A stretch of 64,000 nucleotides of DNA from Haemophilus influenzae (GCF_001457655.1 NZ_LN831035.1:930001-994000), one strand, 5' to 3'. Counted from the stretch's first letter, positions 1-11,799 are shown. Program-made: numbers and translations. The notes: a model not told the origin generated them from the letters alone.

Positions 1-975
1 GCGCCATTTACCATTATTCAACGTATAAACTTCGTTATGCCAAGCTTTGCTTAAACCTTTATGTGCGTGAAGTTTTCCTTCTTTGAATTGTTTGATTGAA
101 CCTGGAAAATTTGCGCCACCAGTGACTAAATAATGACCGTTACTATAGCCTGCAAGCGCACCAGCTAAACCATCTTGTGATTTGCCTTTTGGTGCAGGTA
201 AGTCAGGTAAGTTTTTCCATTGCACACCTTTAGCAGTGAATTTACCTTGATGGGTTTCAGCGGTGCGAAGTCCAGGTTTAATTTCGCCATTGACAACCAC
301 GAGATCATTACCTTGAATTGTAAAGGCTGCACCAGCACGACCAGAGAATGGAATGCGTCCTTCATTGCGCCATTTATTGGTTGAGGGTTCATAGCTCAAT
401 AATTCTGTTGTAAAGAAATAATCTTCTGGACGTTGATCGAAGTAAGCTGCTGCGATTTCATCTTTTTTCGCTTGATCTTCTCCTGCCGCAACGTTGTCTT
501 GGAAGAAGCCATTAAATATAGAGAGATTAGAGCCGCCTAAAATATAAACTTTATCTCCGTGAGATGCGCCACTTGATCCTACTAAACCACGGGGAGAACG
601 AGTAGGAAGTTTCATCCAAGTATTATCGCTTGGGTTATAGCGATAAGCGTCATTAACGAGTTGAAGTTCGCCTTTTTCATTTTTTTGTAAACCACCGAAT
701 ACATAAAGTTTTCCATCCACTGCGGCTGCAACAGGTTGATTGCGTTCGCCACCTGGAAATGTAGCAATTTCTTTCCATTGTGCTGAAGGATCTTTTAGGT
801 CTAAGGTATAGAATTTATCGCCACCAGAACCTAATCCCACATAAACTGTGTCGCCAATTAATGCACCTGTTCCTCCTTTGATCCCCACTGGCAAATCAGG
901 ATAAGTTTGTGCGTTCGCTGAAAAAGTAAAGGTAGCAAAAAGTGCGGTACATAATGCTGTTTTAGTTAGTTTCAT
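1..975 (-). CDS. nanM: N-acetylneuraminate epimerase NanM, 3' end outside window
   Basis: The frame is open from the ATG at 975 to the window edge, giving 325 residues; the full protein should be about 370-380. NanM interconverts alpha- and beta-sialic acid anomers in the periplasm so that the released sugar can be taken up. A Sec signal peptide ([22 protein letters not shown]) precedes the mature start QTYPDLP. Kelch-type repeats with GG turns follow (for example VYVFGG-like, [25 protein letters not shown]), as expected for a six-bladed propeller. It lies downstream of siaP-siaT on the same strand, behind a terminator-like hairpin, and so belongs to the sialic acid uptake cluster. No frameshift is seen in the visible part. 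Family assignment is by motif and context. Confidence 0.93.
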   Translation of the reverse strand, partial: MKLTKTALCTALFATFTFSANAQTYPDLPVGIKGGTGALIGDTVYVGLGSGGDKFYTLDLKDPSAQWKEIATFPGGERNQPVAAAVDGKLYVFGGLQKNEKGELQLVNDAYRYNPSDNTWMKLPTRSPRGLVGSSGASHGDKVYILGGSNLSIFNGFFQDNVAAGEDQAKKDEIAAAYFDQRPEDYFFTTELLSYEPSTNKWRNEGRIPFSGRAGAAFTIQGNDLVVVNGEIKPGLRTAETHQGKFTAKGVQWKNLPDLPAPKGKSQDGLAGALAGYSNGHYLVTGGANFPGSIKQFKEGKLHAHKGLSKAWHNEVYTLNNGKWR

Positions 976-1106
976 AATAAACCCCATTTTGAGTTGTGTT
1001 TACAGTTTTTTATTCATTAAACGGCATTGAATAGGCGTTGATAAAGTGCAGTTATTGCACCCTTTTGTATTGTAAGGTACAGCAGATGTAACTTACGAAA
1101 ACGATG

Positions 1107-1150
1107 AAAGTGCGGTTAAAAAATTTAATCTTTTTCAACCGCACTTTTTA
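1107..1150 (-). terminator. USS-pair terminator downstream of siaT
   Basis: Inverted 11-bp arms AAAGTGCGGTT (1107-1117) and AACCGCACTTT (1137-1147) contain head-to-head uptake signal cores. They sit directly after the siaT stop, upstream of nanM, and are followed by T-runs on both strands. Confidence 0.7.
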
Positions 1151-3001
1151 TTATGGTATCAATAGATTTGGCACAAATGTGATGATTTGTGGGAAAATCG
1201 TGATTAATACTAATGTGACGAAAACGGGAATCAAGAACGGTAATACGCCTTTGGTTACCGTGGAAACTGACATATTACCTACACGAGCAACAACAAAGAG
1301 AGCCATTCCCATTGGTGGGGTAAGAATACCAATCATCATATTTAATGTGGTCATTACACCAAAGAAGATTAAGTCAATATTGAATTGCATTGCGATAGGA
1401 ATAAGCATTGGTAATACTAAAAATTGTAATGCTAGGGCATCAATGAACATTCCAAGAAAAAGTAACAGTGCGTTAATCATTACCAATACGGTTAAAGGCG
1501 AATCGGCAACGGCAACAAACACATTAGCAACACGCATTGCGACTTGTTCACGGGCAATCATATCGCCAAAGAAAGTCACGGTCATAATCATTAAGGCGAC
1601 TACGCCCGTAATTGCCATTGCTTCTATGCAACTATTAAATAAGCTTTTTAAGGTTAATTCTTTATACACAAATTTACCAATAATTACAGAGTATGCGGCT
1701 GCAACAATGGCAGATTCTGTTGGACTGAATAATCCTGAAAAAATACCACCGATAATTAATAACGGCGTTAAGATTGCCCAAAAAGATTGTTTAAAGCTGC
1801 TGCAAAGTTGTTCTCTCGTAGCTTTTGGTGTTCGTGGATAACCTCGTTTTTTGGCAATGCGATAATTCATTGCCATTAAAGCTAAAGTAATTAATACACC
1901 TGGAATAAAACCTGCAATAAAGAGTTTTGCGATAGATTCATTGGCAATTACACCGTAAATAATCATTGCAATACTTGGCGGAACTAATGGCCCAATAATA
2001 CAAGAAGCAGCAGTAATTCCTCCGCAAATATCATCGTCATAACCAGCATCACGCATTGATTTGATTTCTAATTGACCTAAGCCCCCAGCATCAGCAAGTG
2101 CTGAACCTGACATACCAGAGAACAATAAACTTGCACCGATATTAACGTGTCCCATTCCTCCTGTGTAATGACCGAGTAAGGCTTTAGCGAAATTAAAAAT
2201 ACGTTCGGTAATCCCACCTGTATTCATTAGAATGCCCGTTAAAATATAAAACGGCACGGCAAGTAATGGGAAGCTGTCTAGGCTATAGACTAATTTTTCA
2301 GTTGCGGCATTTACGACATTCCAACGTGTCATAGAAAAATAAAGTAGAGTAGCAATAAATAAGGACCAACCTACAGGGACACCGATAAACATAATGATGA
2401 GCCAAACGAGTAAGGCGACATAGACTGAACTTGAACCGAGTTTTATATAATTGCTAATACGCAATACTTTGAACCAATCTGGCGCGAAAAATAAAATCGC
2501 AAATAAAATGACCGCACTTATGATAAAGAAAGTCGCAGGTAAATAGCTTTTCCCTGTCTTAAAGTTTAGGGTTTGCGCTTGGATAAAGCGAAACATCATT
2601 AATATTGCGATAACAGGCAGTGCTGCGAAAATCCATTTTTCAGAAATGCCTCCTAAGGCATCAATAGGGAATGATGCGCCGTTAAAAGTACGAATACCGA
2701 AATGAATAAATAAGAAAATACATACAAAGACTAATAATTGTACAAACGTATTTGTAAATTTTCTGATTTTTTCGGGCATTAGATTAGTTAAAAAATCAAT
2801 AAATACGTGTTCTTGTTTTCTCACAGCAACGCTGATACCCAACATACCCACGTAAACAAATAAGAGCTTGGCGAGTTCTTCACTCCAAATTAACGGAGAA
2901 TGAAAAACTTGGCGTGAAAGAATTTGAGCGATAAGAATACCGAAAATGGCAATAAATAATGTGCCACCCAGCCATTCTTCAAGCTTATTAATATATTTCA
3001 T
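1151..3001 (-). CDS. siaT: Fused sialic acid TRAP transporter membrane subunit SiaQM (SiaT)
   Basis: This 616-residue membrane protein fuses the small (DctQ) and large (DctM) TRAP transporter subunits, the arrangement known for the Haemophilus sialic acid transporter. The first about 165 residues hold four hydrophobic segments typical of DctQ. A linker helix region follows, then DctM from about residue 195 (GVPVGWSLF) to the end, with the conserved TRAP stretch [17 protein letters not shown] around residue 340. It moves sialic acid delivered by SiaP across the inner membrane, driven by a sodium gradient. The gene lies 64 bp downstream of siaP and is probably cotranscribed with it. The start ATG at 3001 has a purine-rich site just upstream. 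Confidence 0.96.
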   Translation of the reverse strand: MKYINKLEEWLGGTLFIAIFGILIAQILSRQVFHSPLIWSEELAKLLFVYVGMLGISVAVRKQEHVFIDFLTNLMPEKIRKFTNTFVQLLVFVCIFLFIHFGIRTFNGASFPIDALGGISEKWIFAALPVIAILMMFRFIQAQTLNFKTGKSYLPATFFIISAVILFAILFFAPDWFKVLRISNYIKLGSSSVYVALLVWLIIMFIGVPVGWSLFIATLLYFSMTRWNVVNAATEKLVYSLDSFPLLAVPFYILTGILMNTGGITERIFNFAKALLGHYTGGMGHVNIGASLLFSGMSGSALADAGGLGQLEIKSMRDAGYDDDICGGITAASCIIGPLVPPSIAMIIYGVIANESIAKLFIAGFIPGVLITLALMAMNYRIAKKRGYPRTPKATREQLCSSFKQSFWAILTPLLIIGGIFSGLFSPTESAIVAAAYSVIIGKFVYKELTLKSLFNSCIEAMAITGVVALMIMTVTFFGDMIAREQVAMRVANVFVAVADSPLTVLVMINALLLFLGMFIDALALQFLVLPMLIPIAMQFNIDLIFFGVMTTLNMMIGILTPPMGMALFVVARVGNMSVSTVTKGVLPFLIPVFVTLVLITIFPQIITFVPNLLIP

Positions 3002-3065
3002 ACTTCACTCCGTTTAATGAAGAATAAGGGAATGTAGTGTGCCATTACAGCACACTAAAGAGGGA

Positions 3066-4404
<1,339 letters not shown>

Positions 4405-5091
4405 ATGTCTAAATTATCTTATCAAGAAGTACTTTCTCAAATTCAATATGGTCTTATTTCTTCTTGCCAACCTGTCGATGATGGCCCAATGGATAAACCT
4501 GAAATCGTTTCTGCGATGGCTCAGGCTTCAGTTATGGGCGGAGCTTCTGGCTTACGTATTGAGGGGGTTGATAACCTTAAAGCAACCCGTCCTTTTGTGA
4601 ATGTTCCGATTATCGGAATTGTAAAACGTGATTTGCCTGATAGTCCCGTGCGTATTACGCCGTTTTTACAAGATATTGAAGATCTAGCCAATGCTGGCGC
4701 GGATATTATTGCAGTAGATGGCACTAAACGCCCACGTCCTGTGGATATTGAAAGTGCGGTGAAAAAAATCCACGAAATGGGCTGTTTGGCAATGGCAGAT
4801 TGTTCTAATTTAGAAGAAGGCTTGTATTGTAAAGCGCTTGGTTTTGATATTGTCGGCAGTACGATGTCGGGTTATACAGGAGGCTCAGTGCCAGAAGAAC
4901 CAGATTATCAATTAGTGAAAGATTTAAAATCAGCGGGTTGTTTTGTGATGGCTGAGGGGCGTTATAACACACCAGAATTGGCAAAAGTGGCAATTGAAAT
5001 TGGTGCAGATTGCGTGACTGTAGGTTCAGCCTTAACTCGTCTTGAACATATTGTGAGTTGGTTTGCTAATTCAGTGAAATCTGCAAGATAG
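4405..5091 (+). CDS. nanE: N-acetylmannosamine-6-phosphate 2-epimerase NanE
   Basis: A 228-residue TIM-barrel enzyme that converts ManNAc-6-P to GlcNAc-6-P, the third step in sialic acid breakdown. Recognisable family stretches are [19 protein letters not shown], the VDGTKRPRP segment and the C-terminal phosphate-binding [14 protein letters not shown] start it at the ATG at 4405 (MSKLSYQEV) because GAGGGG lies six bases upstream. The frame also runs back to an unsupported alternative start at 4372. It is first in the rightward catabolic operon, with nanK 44 bp downstream. Confidence 0.95.
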   Translation: MSKLSYQEVLSQIQYGLISSCQPVDDGPMDKPEIVSAMAQASVMGGASGLRIEGVDNLKATRPFVNVPIIGIVKRDLPDSPVRITPFLQDIEDLANAGADIIAVDGTKRPRPVDIESAVKKIHEMGCLAMADCSNLEEGLYCKALGFDIVGSTMSGYTGGSVPEEPDYQLVKDLKSAGCFVMAEGRYNTPELAKVAIEIGADCVTVGSALTRLEHIVSWFANSVKSAR

Positions 5092-5135
5092 TCGTAAGAC
5101 GTGTGAGAAAAGACTTTACACTATAAGGATAAGTT

Positions 5136-6038
5136 ATGCGTTGTTTAGCACTAGATATTGGTGGGACAAAAATTGCTGCGGCGATTGTAAAAAATGGCGA
5201 AATTGAGCAACGTCAGCAAATTCATACACCACGTGAAAATGTCGTGGAGGGAATGCACCAAGCGTTAGGCAAATTGCTTGCTGATTATGAAGGGCAGTTT
5301 GATTATGTAGCGGTAGCATCTACGGGGATTATCAATAATGGCATTTTAAGTGCATTAAATCCGAAAAACTTAGGTGGCTTGGCGGAATTTCCACTTAAAG
5401 CGAGTATTGCAAAACATACGGATAAACCGATTGGTTTATTAAATGATGCACAAGCTGCGACTTATGCGGAATATCAATTGCAAAATTCTGAACAGGTATC
5501 AAATTTTGTTTTTATTACCGTTTCAACAGGAGTTGGCGGAGGGATTGTGCTGAACCAAATTTTGCAGACAGGTTCTCGTGGTATTGCTGGGCATATTGGT
5601 CATACATTAGCTGATCCAAATGGTGCGATCTGTGGTTGTGGGCGTCGAGGTTGTGTCGAAGCGATTGCTTCAGGGCGAGCAATTGAAGCAGTTTCTTCCC
5701 AATGGGAAGATCCGTGCGATCCAAAAGAAGTGTTTGAGCGTTTTAGAAAAAATGATGAAAAAGCGACCGCACTTGTCGAGCGTTCTGCGAAAGCCATTGC
5801 TAATTTAATTGCTGATTTAGTGATTAGTTTAGATATTCAAAAAATCGCGATTGGTGGCAGTGTGGGATTAGCTGAGGGATATTTATCTTTGGTTGAAAAA
5901 TATTTACAAGATTTTCCTTCGATATATTGTTGTGAAATTGAAACCGCTAAATTTGGACAAGATGCAGGTTTAATTGGCGCAGCTTATTGGGTAAAAGATG
6001 TTTTACTGGATAAGCCTGAAGGAACAATTTATGGCTAA
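5136..6038 (+). CDS. nanK: N-acetylmannosamine kinase NanK (ROK family)
   Basis: A 300-residue ROK-family sugar kinase that phosphorylates ManNAc at O6. It shows the N-terminal phosphate-binding DIGGTK (residues 7-12), a second phosphate loop VSTGVGGGIV, the ROK substrate/zinc segment GHIGHT, and the zinc ligands in CGCGRRGC. It has an SD (AAGGAT) before the ATG at 5136. Its stop codon overlaps the siaR start: ATGGCTAA at 6031-6038 holds both the start of siaR and the end of nanK, indicating translational coupling. Confidence 0.95.
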   Translation: MRCLALDIGGTKIAAAIVKNGEIEQRQQIHTPRENVVEGMHQALGKLLADYEGQFDYVAVASTGIINNGILSALNPKNLGGLAEFPLKASIAKHTDKPIGLLNDAQAATYAEYQLQNSEQVSNFVFITVSTGVGGGIVLNQILQTGSRGIAGHIGHTLADPNGAICGCGRRGCVEAIASGRAIEAVSSQWEDPCDPKEVFERFRKNDEKATALVERSAKAIANLIADLVISLDIQKIAIGGSVGLAEGYLSLVEKYLQDFPSIYCCEIETAKFGQDAGLIGAAYWVKDVLLDKPEGTIYG

Positions 6039-6897
6039 ATCGGGAAATGTGTTAAACAAAATTGGCTCACTTTACCAAAGTTTAACTAAATCAGAGAAAA
6101 AAATTGCCGATACGATTTTGCGTTCGCCTGATTTAGTCTCTCAATGCTCCCTTTCAGAAATCGCTAAACATTTGCAAGTTGGAGAAGCTACGCTCGTCCG
6201 TTTTTGTCGAACCATTGGTTTTAAAGGTTTCAGCGAGTTCAAACTAGAGCTTTCTATTGAACTTGCGACGAAAGATAATCAAGATGAAAGCATACTTGAA
6301 ACAGAAATTATGCCAAGTGATGATTCGCTCACTATTGCACAAAAATTGCAAACGGCGGTTGCTAATGTAATGGAAGAAACGATTAATTTACTTGATTTAA
6401 AACAGCTTGAAGAAGTCGTTAAAGTACTTAAAAAAGCACGCCGTATTTTTTTATTTGGTGTGGGTTCATCTGGCGTAACGGCTGAAGATGCTAAAAATAA
6501 GCTAATGCGTATTGGTTTTCAAGTGGATGCTTCAGGTAATAATCATTTTATGTATATGCAGGCGGCGTTACTTACCTCTTCTGATGTGGCAATTGGTTTA
6601 AGCCATTCTGGTTATTCTGCTGAAACGGCACATACCATCAAAATCGCAAAACAAAATGGTGCAACAACAGTGGCATTGACGCATAGTTTGCGTTCCCCCG
6701 TGACAGAATATGCTGATTATGTTTTGGTAAATGGTAATAAACAAGGCAAGTTACAAGGCGATTCTATTGGCACCAAAATTGCACAGCTTTTTGTATTAGA
6801 TTTAATTTATGCTTTGTTAGTGCAGGGCGAAGAAGAAATTGCCGCTCAAACTAAACAAAAAACTCTCAATGTAATTCTTGAACAACGTATAAAATAG
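6031..6897 (+). CDS. siaR: Sialic acid catabolism regulator SiaR (RpiR family)
   Basis: A 288-residue RpiR-type regulator with an N-terminal helix-turn-helix (about residues 1-75, [22 protein letters not shown]) and a C-terminal SIS sugar-phosphate domain (about 120-260, with [14 protein letters not shown] and [15 protein letters not shown]). In H. influenzae SiaR is reported to repress and, with glucosamine-6-phosphate and CRP, to modulate the nan/sia operons. I chose the ATG at 6031 ([10 protein letters not shown]). It overlaps the nanK stop by eight bases and has GAAGGA seven bases upstream, which is better than the longer frame starting at 5998. Confidence 0.94.
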   Translation: MAKSGNVLNKIGSLYQSLTKSEKKIADTILRSPDLVSQCSLSEIAKHLQVGEATLVRFCRTIGFKGFSEFKLELSIELATKDNQDESILETEIMPSDDSLTIAQKLQTAVANVMEETINLLDLKQLEEVVKVLKKARRIFLFGVGSSGVTAEDAKNKLMRIGFQVDASGNNHFMYMQAALLTSSDVAIGLSHSGYSAETAHTIKIAKQNGATTVALTHSLRSPVTEYADYVLVNGNKQGKLQGDSIGTKIAQLFVLDLIYALLVQGEEEIAAQTKQKTLNVILEQRIK

Positions 6898-6907
6898 GAG
6901 AAAACTT

Positions 6908-7789
6908 ATGCGTGATTTAAAAGGTATTTTCAGTGCATTATTAGTGTCATTTAATGAAGATGGCACCATTAATGAAAAAGGTTTACGCCAAATTATCCGC
7001 CATAATATCGACAAAATGAAAGTTGATGGCTTATATGTGGGCGGTTCAACAGGCGAAAACTTTATGCTTTCAACGGAAGAGAAAAAAGAAATCTTCCGCA
7101 TTGCAAAAGATGAAGCAAAAGATCAAATCGCACTAATTGCTCAAGTGGGCAGCGTAAACTTAAAAGAAGCGGTGGAATTAGGTAAATATGCAACAGAATT
7201 AGGCTACGACTGCTTATCTGCAGTGACGCCATTCTATTACAAATTTAGCTTCCCTGAAATTAAACATTATTACGACACCATCATTGCAGAAACGGGCAAC
7301 AATATGATTGTGTACTCAATCCCGTTCTTAACTGGCGTGAATATGGGTATTGAACAATTCGGTGAACTTTACAAAAACCCGAAAGTATTAGGGGTAAAAT
7401 TCACAGCAGGTGATTTCTACTTATTAGAACGTTTGAAAAAAGCTTATCCAAACCACTTAATTTGGGCAGGTTTCGATGAAATGATGCTACCGGCAGCCTC
7501 ACTTGGGGTAGATGGTGCAATTGGTTCAACCTTTAACGTAAACGGCGTTCGTGCTCGTCAAATTTTTGAATTAACCAAAGCGGGTAAATTAGCCGAAGCG
7601 TTAGAAATCCAACACGTAACCAACGATTTAATTGAAGGCATTTTAGCGAACGGTTTATATTTAACCATCAAAGAATTGCTTAAATTAGAAGGGGTGGATG
7701 CAGGTTATTGCCGTGAACCAATGACATCAAAAGCAACAGAAGAACAGGTTGCAAAAGCAAAAGACTTGAAAGCGAAATTTTTGTCATAA
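6908..7789 (+). CDS. nanA: N-acetylneuraminate lyase NanA
   Basis: A 293-residue class I aldolase that cleaves sialic acid to N-acetylmannosamine and pyruvate, the first step of catabolism. The dihydrodipicolinate-synthase fold is shown by GGSTGEN (about residues 46-52), the catalytic Tyr in VYSIPF (about 136) and the Schiff-base lysine in GVKFTAGD (about 164). It starts ten bases after siaR, with AGGAG at 6896-6900. Codon use is noticeably more optimised than in its neighbours, suggesting high expression. No terminator follows directly; the downstream gap contains repeats copied from nagB. Confidence 0.97.
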   Translation: MRDLKGIFSALLVSFNEDGTINEKGLRQIIRHNIDKMKVDGLYVGGSTGENFMLSTEEKKEIFRIAKDEAKDQIALIAQVGSVNLKEAVELGKYATELGYDCLSAVTPFYYKFSFPEIKHYYDTIIAETGNNMIVYSIPFLTGVNMGIEQFGELYKNPKVLGVKFTAGDFYLLERLKKAYPNHLIWAGFDEMMLPAASLGVDGAIGSTFNVNGVRARQIFELTKAGKLAEALEIQHVTNDLIEGILANGLYLTIKELLKLEGVDAGYCREPMTSKATEEQVAKAKDLKAKFLS

Positions 7790-7817
7790 ATATTTAAATT
7801 AGAAAAAACTTACCTCC

Positions 7818-7945
7818 CCCTGTTTTATTCCGTTACAAACAGAATAACAAGCCAGCAAGCACTTGCCTTCCTCTGTTTATTCCGTTACAAACAGAACAAC
7901 AAGTCAGCAAGCACTTGCCTTCCCCTGTTTACGGGGGAAGGTGCC
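7818..7945 (+). repeat. 52-bp tandem repeat containing copies of the nagB 5' end, ending in a GC hairpin
   Basis: Two full 52-bp units, and the start of a third, lie in the nanA-nagB gap. Bases 7876-7907 are identical over 32 nt to nagB codons 2-13 (8132-8163). Bases 7823-7855 match the same segment over 33 nt with two differences. Each copy is followed by CAAGCACTTGCCTT. The third unit diverges into a hairpin, CCTTCCCC-loop-GGGGAAGG (about 7918-7941). The copies lack a start codon and are not coding. Confidence 0.85.
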
Positions 7946-8043
7946 CGAAGGGCGGAAGGGGGCAACTTCTATTGCTCTGTCGTAAATTATTGGAGCAAAA
8001 GAATTTCTTTTTAAAAACAAGATAGAAAATTACCGCACTTATA

Positions 8044-8098
8044 ATGATCCTTTGGTATAGGTGGGCTAACGTCCAGCCTACGATATGAATAGGATCAT
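8044..8098. repeat. 55-bp nested palindromic element upstream of nagB
   Basis: The outer arms ATGATCCT (8044-8051) and AGGATCAT (8091-8098) are perfectly complementary. They enclose a second hairpin GTGGGCT...AGCCTAC with one mismatch. It looks like a small intergenic repeat of the REP type, but I cannot check its copy number. It ends about 28 bp before the nagB ATG. Confidence 0.55.
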
Positions 8099-8125
8099 CA
8101 CGGTCAATAATAAAGGAAGGCTAAT

Positions 8126-8938
8126 ATGCGTTTTATTCCGTTACAAACAGAACAACAAGTCAGTTGTTGGGCTGCACAACATATCATCAATCGTATCAAC
8201 GATTTTAAACCTACCGCCGAGCGTCCCTTTGTATTGGGGTTACCTACTGGTGGTACACCACTAAAAACTTATCAAGAACTGATTCGACTTCATCAAGCAG
8301 GCAAAGTGAGTTTCAAACACGTAGTGACTTTCAATATGGATGAATATGTGGCTTTACCAGAGGAACACCCTGAAAGTTACCACAGCTTTATGTATAACAA
8401 TTTTTTCAATCATATCGATATTTTACCTGAAAATATCAATATTCTTAACGGCAATACCGATGACCATAATGCAGAATGCCATCGTTATGAAGAAAAAATT
8501 AAATCTTACGGCAAAATTCATCTGTTTATGGGGGGGGTTGGCGTAGATGGACATATCGCATTTAATGAACCTGCTTCTTCATTAAGTTCTCGCACCCGTA
8601 TTAAAACGCTAACGCAAGATACATTAATTGCAAATTCACGCTTCTTTAATAATGATGTTACTCAAGTGCCGAAATATGCTTTAACCATTGGTGTCGGTAC
8701 ATTATTAGATGCAGAAGAAGTGATGATTTTAGCAACAGGACATCAAAAAGCACTGGCAGTGCAAGCTGCAGTTGAAGGCAGTATTAACCACTTATGGACA
8801 GTCAGTGCATTACAAATGCACCGTCATTTCTTGCTTGTTTGTGATGAAGCTGCTCAACAAGAGTTAAAAGTGAAAACCGTGAAATATTTTACTGAATTAG
8901 AAGGCTCGGTTGCTGGTACGGATTATCAGGATAAATAG
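8126..8938 (+). CDS. nagB: Glucosamine-6-phosphate deaminase NagB
   Basis: A 270-residue enzyme that converts GlcN-6-P to fructose-6-P and ammonia, feeding amino sugars and sialic acid carbon into glycolysis. Family motifs are [14 protein letters not shown] (phosphate loop), TFNMDEYV (general base Asp72) and the active-site segment [15 protein letters not shown] (Asp141, His143, Glu148). The SD AAGGAAGG lies just before the ATG. An eight-G run inside the active-site codons (about 8530-8537) is a potential slippage site. The 5' coding segment is duplicated upstream in the intergenic region. Confidence 0.97.
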   Translation: MRFIPLQTEQQVSCWAAQHIINRINDFKPTAERPFVLGLPTGGTPLKTYQELIRLHQAGKVSFKHVVTFNMDEYVALPEEHPESYHSFMYNNFFNHIDILPENINILNGNTDDHNAECHRYEEKIKSYGKIHLFMGGVGVDGHIAFNEPASSLSSRTRIKTLTQDTLIANSRFFNNDVTQVPKYALTIGVGTLLDAEEVMILATGHQKALAVQAAVEGSINHLWTVSALQMHRHFLLVCDEAAQQELKVKTVKYFTELEGSVAGTDYQDK

Positions 8939-8954
8939 AGATCTATTCTTCATC

Positions 8955-9020
8955 TTTATGTAGGGGCGAATTACATTCGCCCTATAATCACAAACAATCA
9001 TAGGGCAAATTGTCCTTACG
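8955..9020. repeat. Intergenic hairpin repeat between nagB and nagA
   Basis: GGGCGAAT (8964-8971), a TAC loop and ATTCGCCC (8975-8982) form a perfect eight-bp hairpin. A degenerate second half (ATAGGGCAAATTGTCCTTACG) follows, so the segment looks like two diverged copies of one short unit. It has no T-run and so is a weak terminator candidate. Confidence 0.5.
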
Positions 9021-9074
9021 TTTAAGAGCAATATAGTTGCTATGTTAAACTGATGTTGATATTAGGAACAGAAT

Positions 9075-10223
9075 ATGAAATACGCATTAATTAATTGTGT
9101 AATTTACACAAAATATGATGTTTTACGTGATTTTGCTGTAATTATTAACGGTGAAATTATTGAAGCAGTGATCCCCCAAGCTGAATTAGAAACAGGTATC
9201 AAAACCATTGATTTACAAGGTAATAATTTAACTGCTGGTTTTATTGATCTGCAATTAAATGGCTGTGGTGGCGTGATGTTTAACGACCAAACTAGCGTTG
9301 AAACCTTGGAAATTATGCAGGAAACTAACTTAAAATCAGGTTGTACAAGTTTCCTTCCCACTTTTATTACCGCGCCCGATGAAAATATAAAAAGTGCGGT
9401 AAAAATTATGCGTGAATATTTAAACAAGCATAAAAACCAAGCACTTGGTTTACATATTGAAGGGCCTTATCTCAGCATTGAGAAAAAAGGTGTACACCGC
9501 CCCGAATATATTCGTGAAATTACGCCTGAAATGAAAGATTTCCTCTGCCAAAATGGTGATGTGATTACAAAAATGACCATTGCCGCAGAAAACCCAACCA
9601 TTAACTATACGCCTGATTTTGTGAAAGCGGGCATTATTGTCTCTGTAGGCCATTCTAATGCCACTTATGAAGTGGCTAAAGCCGCATTCCACAAAGGCGC
9701 AACTTTTGCGACTCACTTACATAATGCAATGTCGCCAATTAGTTCTGGACGTGAAATGGGCGTAGTGGGTGCAGTATTAGATTCTGATGTTTACACTGGC
9801 ATTATCGTCGATGGTGTGCATATCAATTACGGCAATGTTCGCATTGATAAAAAAATCAAAGGCGACAAACTTTGTATTGTGACTGACTCTATTGCAGCGG
9901 CAGGCGCACCGCCAGAACTAGAAAGTTTTACCTTTGAGGGAAAAACAATTTATATCAAAGAAGGGCGTTGCTATGATGTGAATGGCACAATTGCTGGGGC
10001 ATCAATCACAATGATGGAATCTATTAAAAATGCGGTAGAATATGTTGAAATTCCTCTTGCGGAAGCCATTAGAATGAGTAACCTTTATCCTGCACGAGCA
10101 ATTGGTATAGATGATCTTTTAGGTTCGGTAGAAAAAGGTAAGATAGCAAACTTAGCCGTGTTTACGCCAAATTACCAAGTAATCGGCACAGTAGTAAACG
10201 GAAAGTGGAAAGAGAATGAATAG
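9075..10223 (+). CDS. nagA: N-acetylglucosamine-6-phosphate deacetylase NagA
   Basis: A 382-residue amidohydrolase that removes the acetyl group from GlcNAc-6-P, the step between NanE and NagB. Motifs include the metal-binding glutamate in LHIEGPYLS, GHSNAT, THLHNAMSP and the catalytic aspartate region IVTDSIAAAG. The order nanE-nanK-siaR-nanA-nagB-nagA encodes the route from sialic acid to fructose-6-P. The last codons (VNGKWKENE and stop) fall within a 29-bp tandem repeat, so the exact C-terminus may differ between strains. Confidence 0.97.
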   Translation: MKYALINCVIYTKYDVLRDFAVIINGEIIEAVIPQAELETGIKTIDLQGNNLTAGFIDLQLNGCGGVMFNDQTSVETLEIMQETNLKSGCTSFLPTFITAPDENIKSAVKIMREYLNKHKNQALGLHIEGPYLSIEKKGVHRPEYIREITPEMKDFLCQNGDVITKMTIAAENPTINYTPDFVKAGIIVSVGHSNATYEVAKAAFHKGATFATHLHNAMSPISSGREMGVVGAVLDSDVYTGIIVDGVHINYGNVRIDKKIKGDKLCIVTDSIAAAGAPPELESFTFEGKTIYIKEGRCYDVNGTIAGASITMMESIKNAVEYVEIPLAEAIRMSNLYPARAIGIDDLLGSVEKGKIANLAVFTPNYQVIGTVVNGKWKENE

Positions 10224-10260
10224 TAAACAGAAAGTGGAAAGAGAATTAAGAGTAAACACT
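10194..10260 (+). repeat. 29-bp tandem repeat across the nagA stop codon
   Basis: A unit beginning GTAAAC and containing GAAAGTGGAAAGAGAAT starts at 10194 and again at 10223, with a partial third start at 10252, each offset by 29 bp. The first copy encodes the nagA C-terminus and the second lies after the stop. Confidence 0.85.
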
Positions 10261-10280
10261 TAAATAGCTAATTGATTTAA

Positions 10281-10312
10281 AAATCTGTGATATATGTCAC
10301 AGATTTTTTATT
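10281..10312. terminator. Convergent terminator of nagA, overlapping a CRP-like palindrome
   Basis: The ten-bp perfect stem AAATCTGTGA / TCACAGATTT (10281-10290, 10297-10306) has a six-base loop and a T-run on the plus strand. The core is also TGTGA-N6-TCACA, the ideal CRP half-site spacing. Its position between convergent genes favours terminator function. Confidence 0.75.
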
Positions 10313-10390
10313 AATATTTTGTTACTTATAAAATAGCCTAAATATTTATACACTTTTAACTTAATCATTTTTTAACTTGATTTTAAGCAA

Positions 10391-10413
10391 AAAAAGCGAA
10401 TCTTTCGATTCGC
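10391..10413 (-). terminator. Terminator of ompP2
   Basis: On the minus strand GCGAATC and GATTCGC flank a four-base loop and are followed by TTTTTTT. It lies 33 bp past the ompP2 stop. Confidence 0.8.
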
Positions 10414-10445
10414 CTTGCTTTTAATAATGTATTTCTAACAAATGA

Positions 10446-11534
10446 TTAGAAGTAAACGCGTAAACCTACACCCACTGATTTTTCTTTTTCAGTTTTTACG
10501 CCTTTACTTTTCTCAGCTGTTCTAGTTCTAGCGTAAGCACCTTCAATATAGGTTAATACTTGTTTGTGAAGTTTATGATCTACACCGAATAATACTGCTT
10601 GTTCACGTGCTTTTTTACCTTGATCTACAGAATTGCGTTCATATTTGAAGTTTCCATAGACATTAGTATCTTCCATTAATTCATATTGGAAACCTGGAGA
10701 TACGAAATAGCGTTTTTCGTGTTTATCTTTATAGTTTTTAGTTTTTGCATAGCCACTATCTAGAGATACTAATAAGCCTAAATCACTAAAATGATAGCCT
10801 AAAGTTGAAAGAGCACCGTTTACTTGTTGTTTTTTACCTGAGTCATCCCCTGCTCCTATTTTAATATCTTCTCTATAATTTGTACGACCATAAGCAATAC
10901 CTGCAATAATGTTGTTTGCATCATATTTTGCACCAACCTGAACACCATTGCTGATTTTTTGTGGAGAAACTTCTCCTGGCTTATTACCATTACTACTATA
11001 AGCCACACGCTCTTGTGCTAATAAATAATTAGCGCCCAATACTAAACCATCGATACCTTTAAAAGTGTAGCCAACGCTATTACCATCCTTAGGAATATAT
11101 TCTTTATTCTCGAGAACACCATATTCTTTATCTTCTGCACTTGTTATGCCATCAGAAATAGTTTTCGCACGACCAAGTTTTACTTCACCGAATCCTTTAT
11201 TTCCTAAAGTAACATAAGCATATTTGGTTATAATATTACCGAAGTTATCTGAACGGCTTTCATAATCTGAAACTAAACGAGTTTCTAAATAACCTTGTGC
11301 ATAGAAACCATCACCGAAGTTATGAGTTGCTTTAATGTGGAAACGTGAACCTGCATTGCGTAATTCACCGTGTTGCTGTTTTTGATCTTTCCGTGTGCTA
11401 TTGCTTTGTTCAGCGATAACGCTTAAACGACCACCTAATTCTACGTTAGTCCCTTCGTTGTTATAAACAACAGCTGCGTTTGCTGCTGAAGCTGCGAATG
11501 CACCAACGATTAATGCTGCAAGTGTTTTTTTCAT
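10446..11534 (-). CDS. ompP2: Major outer membrane porin P2
   Basis: A 362-residue Gram-negative trimeric porin. The signal peptide [20 protein letters not shown] is followed by the mature start [18 protein letters not shown], characteristic of Haemophilus P2. The C-terminal GLRVYF ends in the aromatic residue recognised by the BAM complex. P2 is the main general diffusion pore. It is antigenically variable between strains, mainly in surface loops such as the segments around [11 protein letters not shown] and [13 protein letters not shown]. It also lets small solutes, including NAD-derived nucleosides, into the periplasm. It is a single gene, convergent with nagA. Confidence 0.97.
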   Translation of the reverse strand: MKKTLAALIVGAFAASAANAAVVYNNEGTNVELGGRLSVIAEQSNSTRKDQKQQHGELRNAGSRFHIKATHNFGDGFYAQGYLETRLVSDYESRSDNFGNIITKYAYVTLGNKGFGEVKLGRAKTISDGITSAEDKEYGVLENKEYIPKDGNSVGYTFKGIDGLVLGANYLLAQERVAYSSNGNKPGEVSPQKISNGVQVGAKYDANNIIAGIAYGRTNYREDIKIGAGDDSGKKQQVNGALSTLGYHFSDLGLLVSLDSGYAKTKNYKDKHEKRYFVSPGFQYELMEDTNVYGNFKYERNSVDQGKKAREQAVLFGVDHKLHKQVLTYIEGAYARTRTAEKSKGVKTEKEKSVGVGLRVYF

Positions 11535-11685
11535 AATTTGTATTCCTTATGGTTGTTACTATCTATGATTGAACTTTTTTCCAATAGAATTGTCTAATCA
11601 CCAAACAAAATAATAGGCGAGCGACGAGCTACATCTTCGCAAAAAAAAATTTTTATGTCAATACTCCAAAATTTTAATTTTCTTG

Positions 11686-11707
11686 AAATCTCATCAAGAT
11701 CACACTT
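11686..11707. promoter_or_regulatory. Candidate CRP site upstream of ompP2
   Basis: A 22-bp segment starting AAATCTCATC and ending GATCACACTT matches the CRP consensus at about 18 of 22 positions. Its right half TCACA is exact and its left half is degenerate. It lies about 150 bp upstream of the ompP2 start and just past the 3' end of rnhA. Confidence 0.4.
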
Positions 11708-11799
11708 TTTTAAATGAATTTGATTGTTTTTTGTTCTTTTTTAGGTTTAAGTATTAAATATTTTTAGGTATCGAAAAATATGATGTTATATCAGTTGTA

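Noticed and set aside
1104..1841. 245-codon plus-strand frame opposite siaT
   Set aside because: It is a shadow of a strongly supported membrane protein gene, and its composition is that of antisense to hydrophobic codons.
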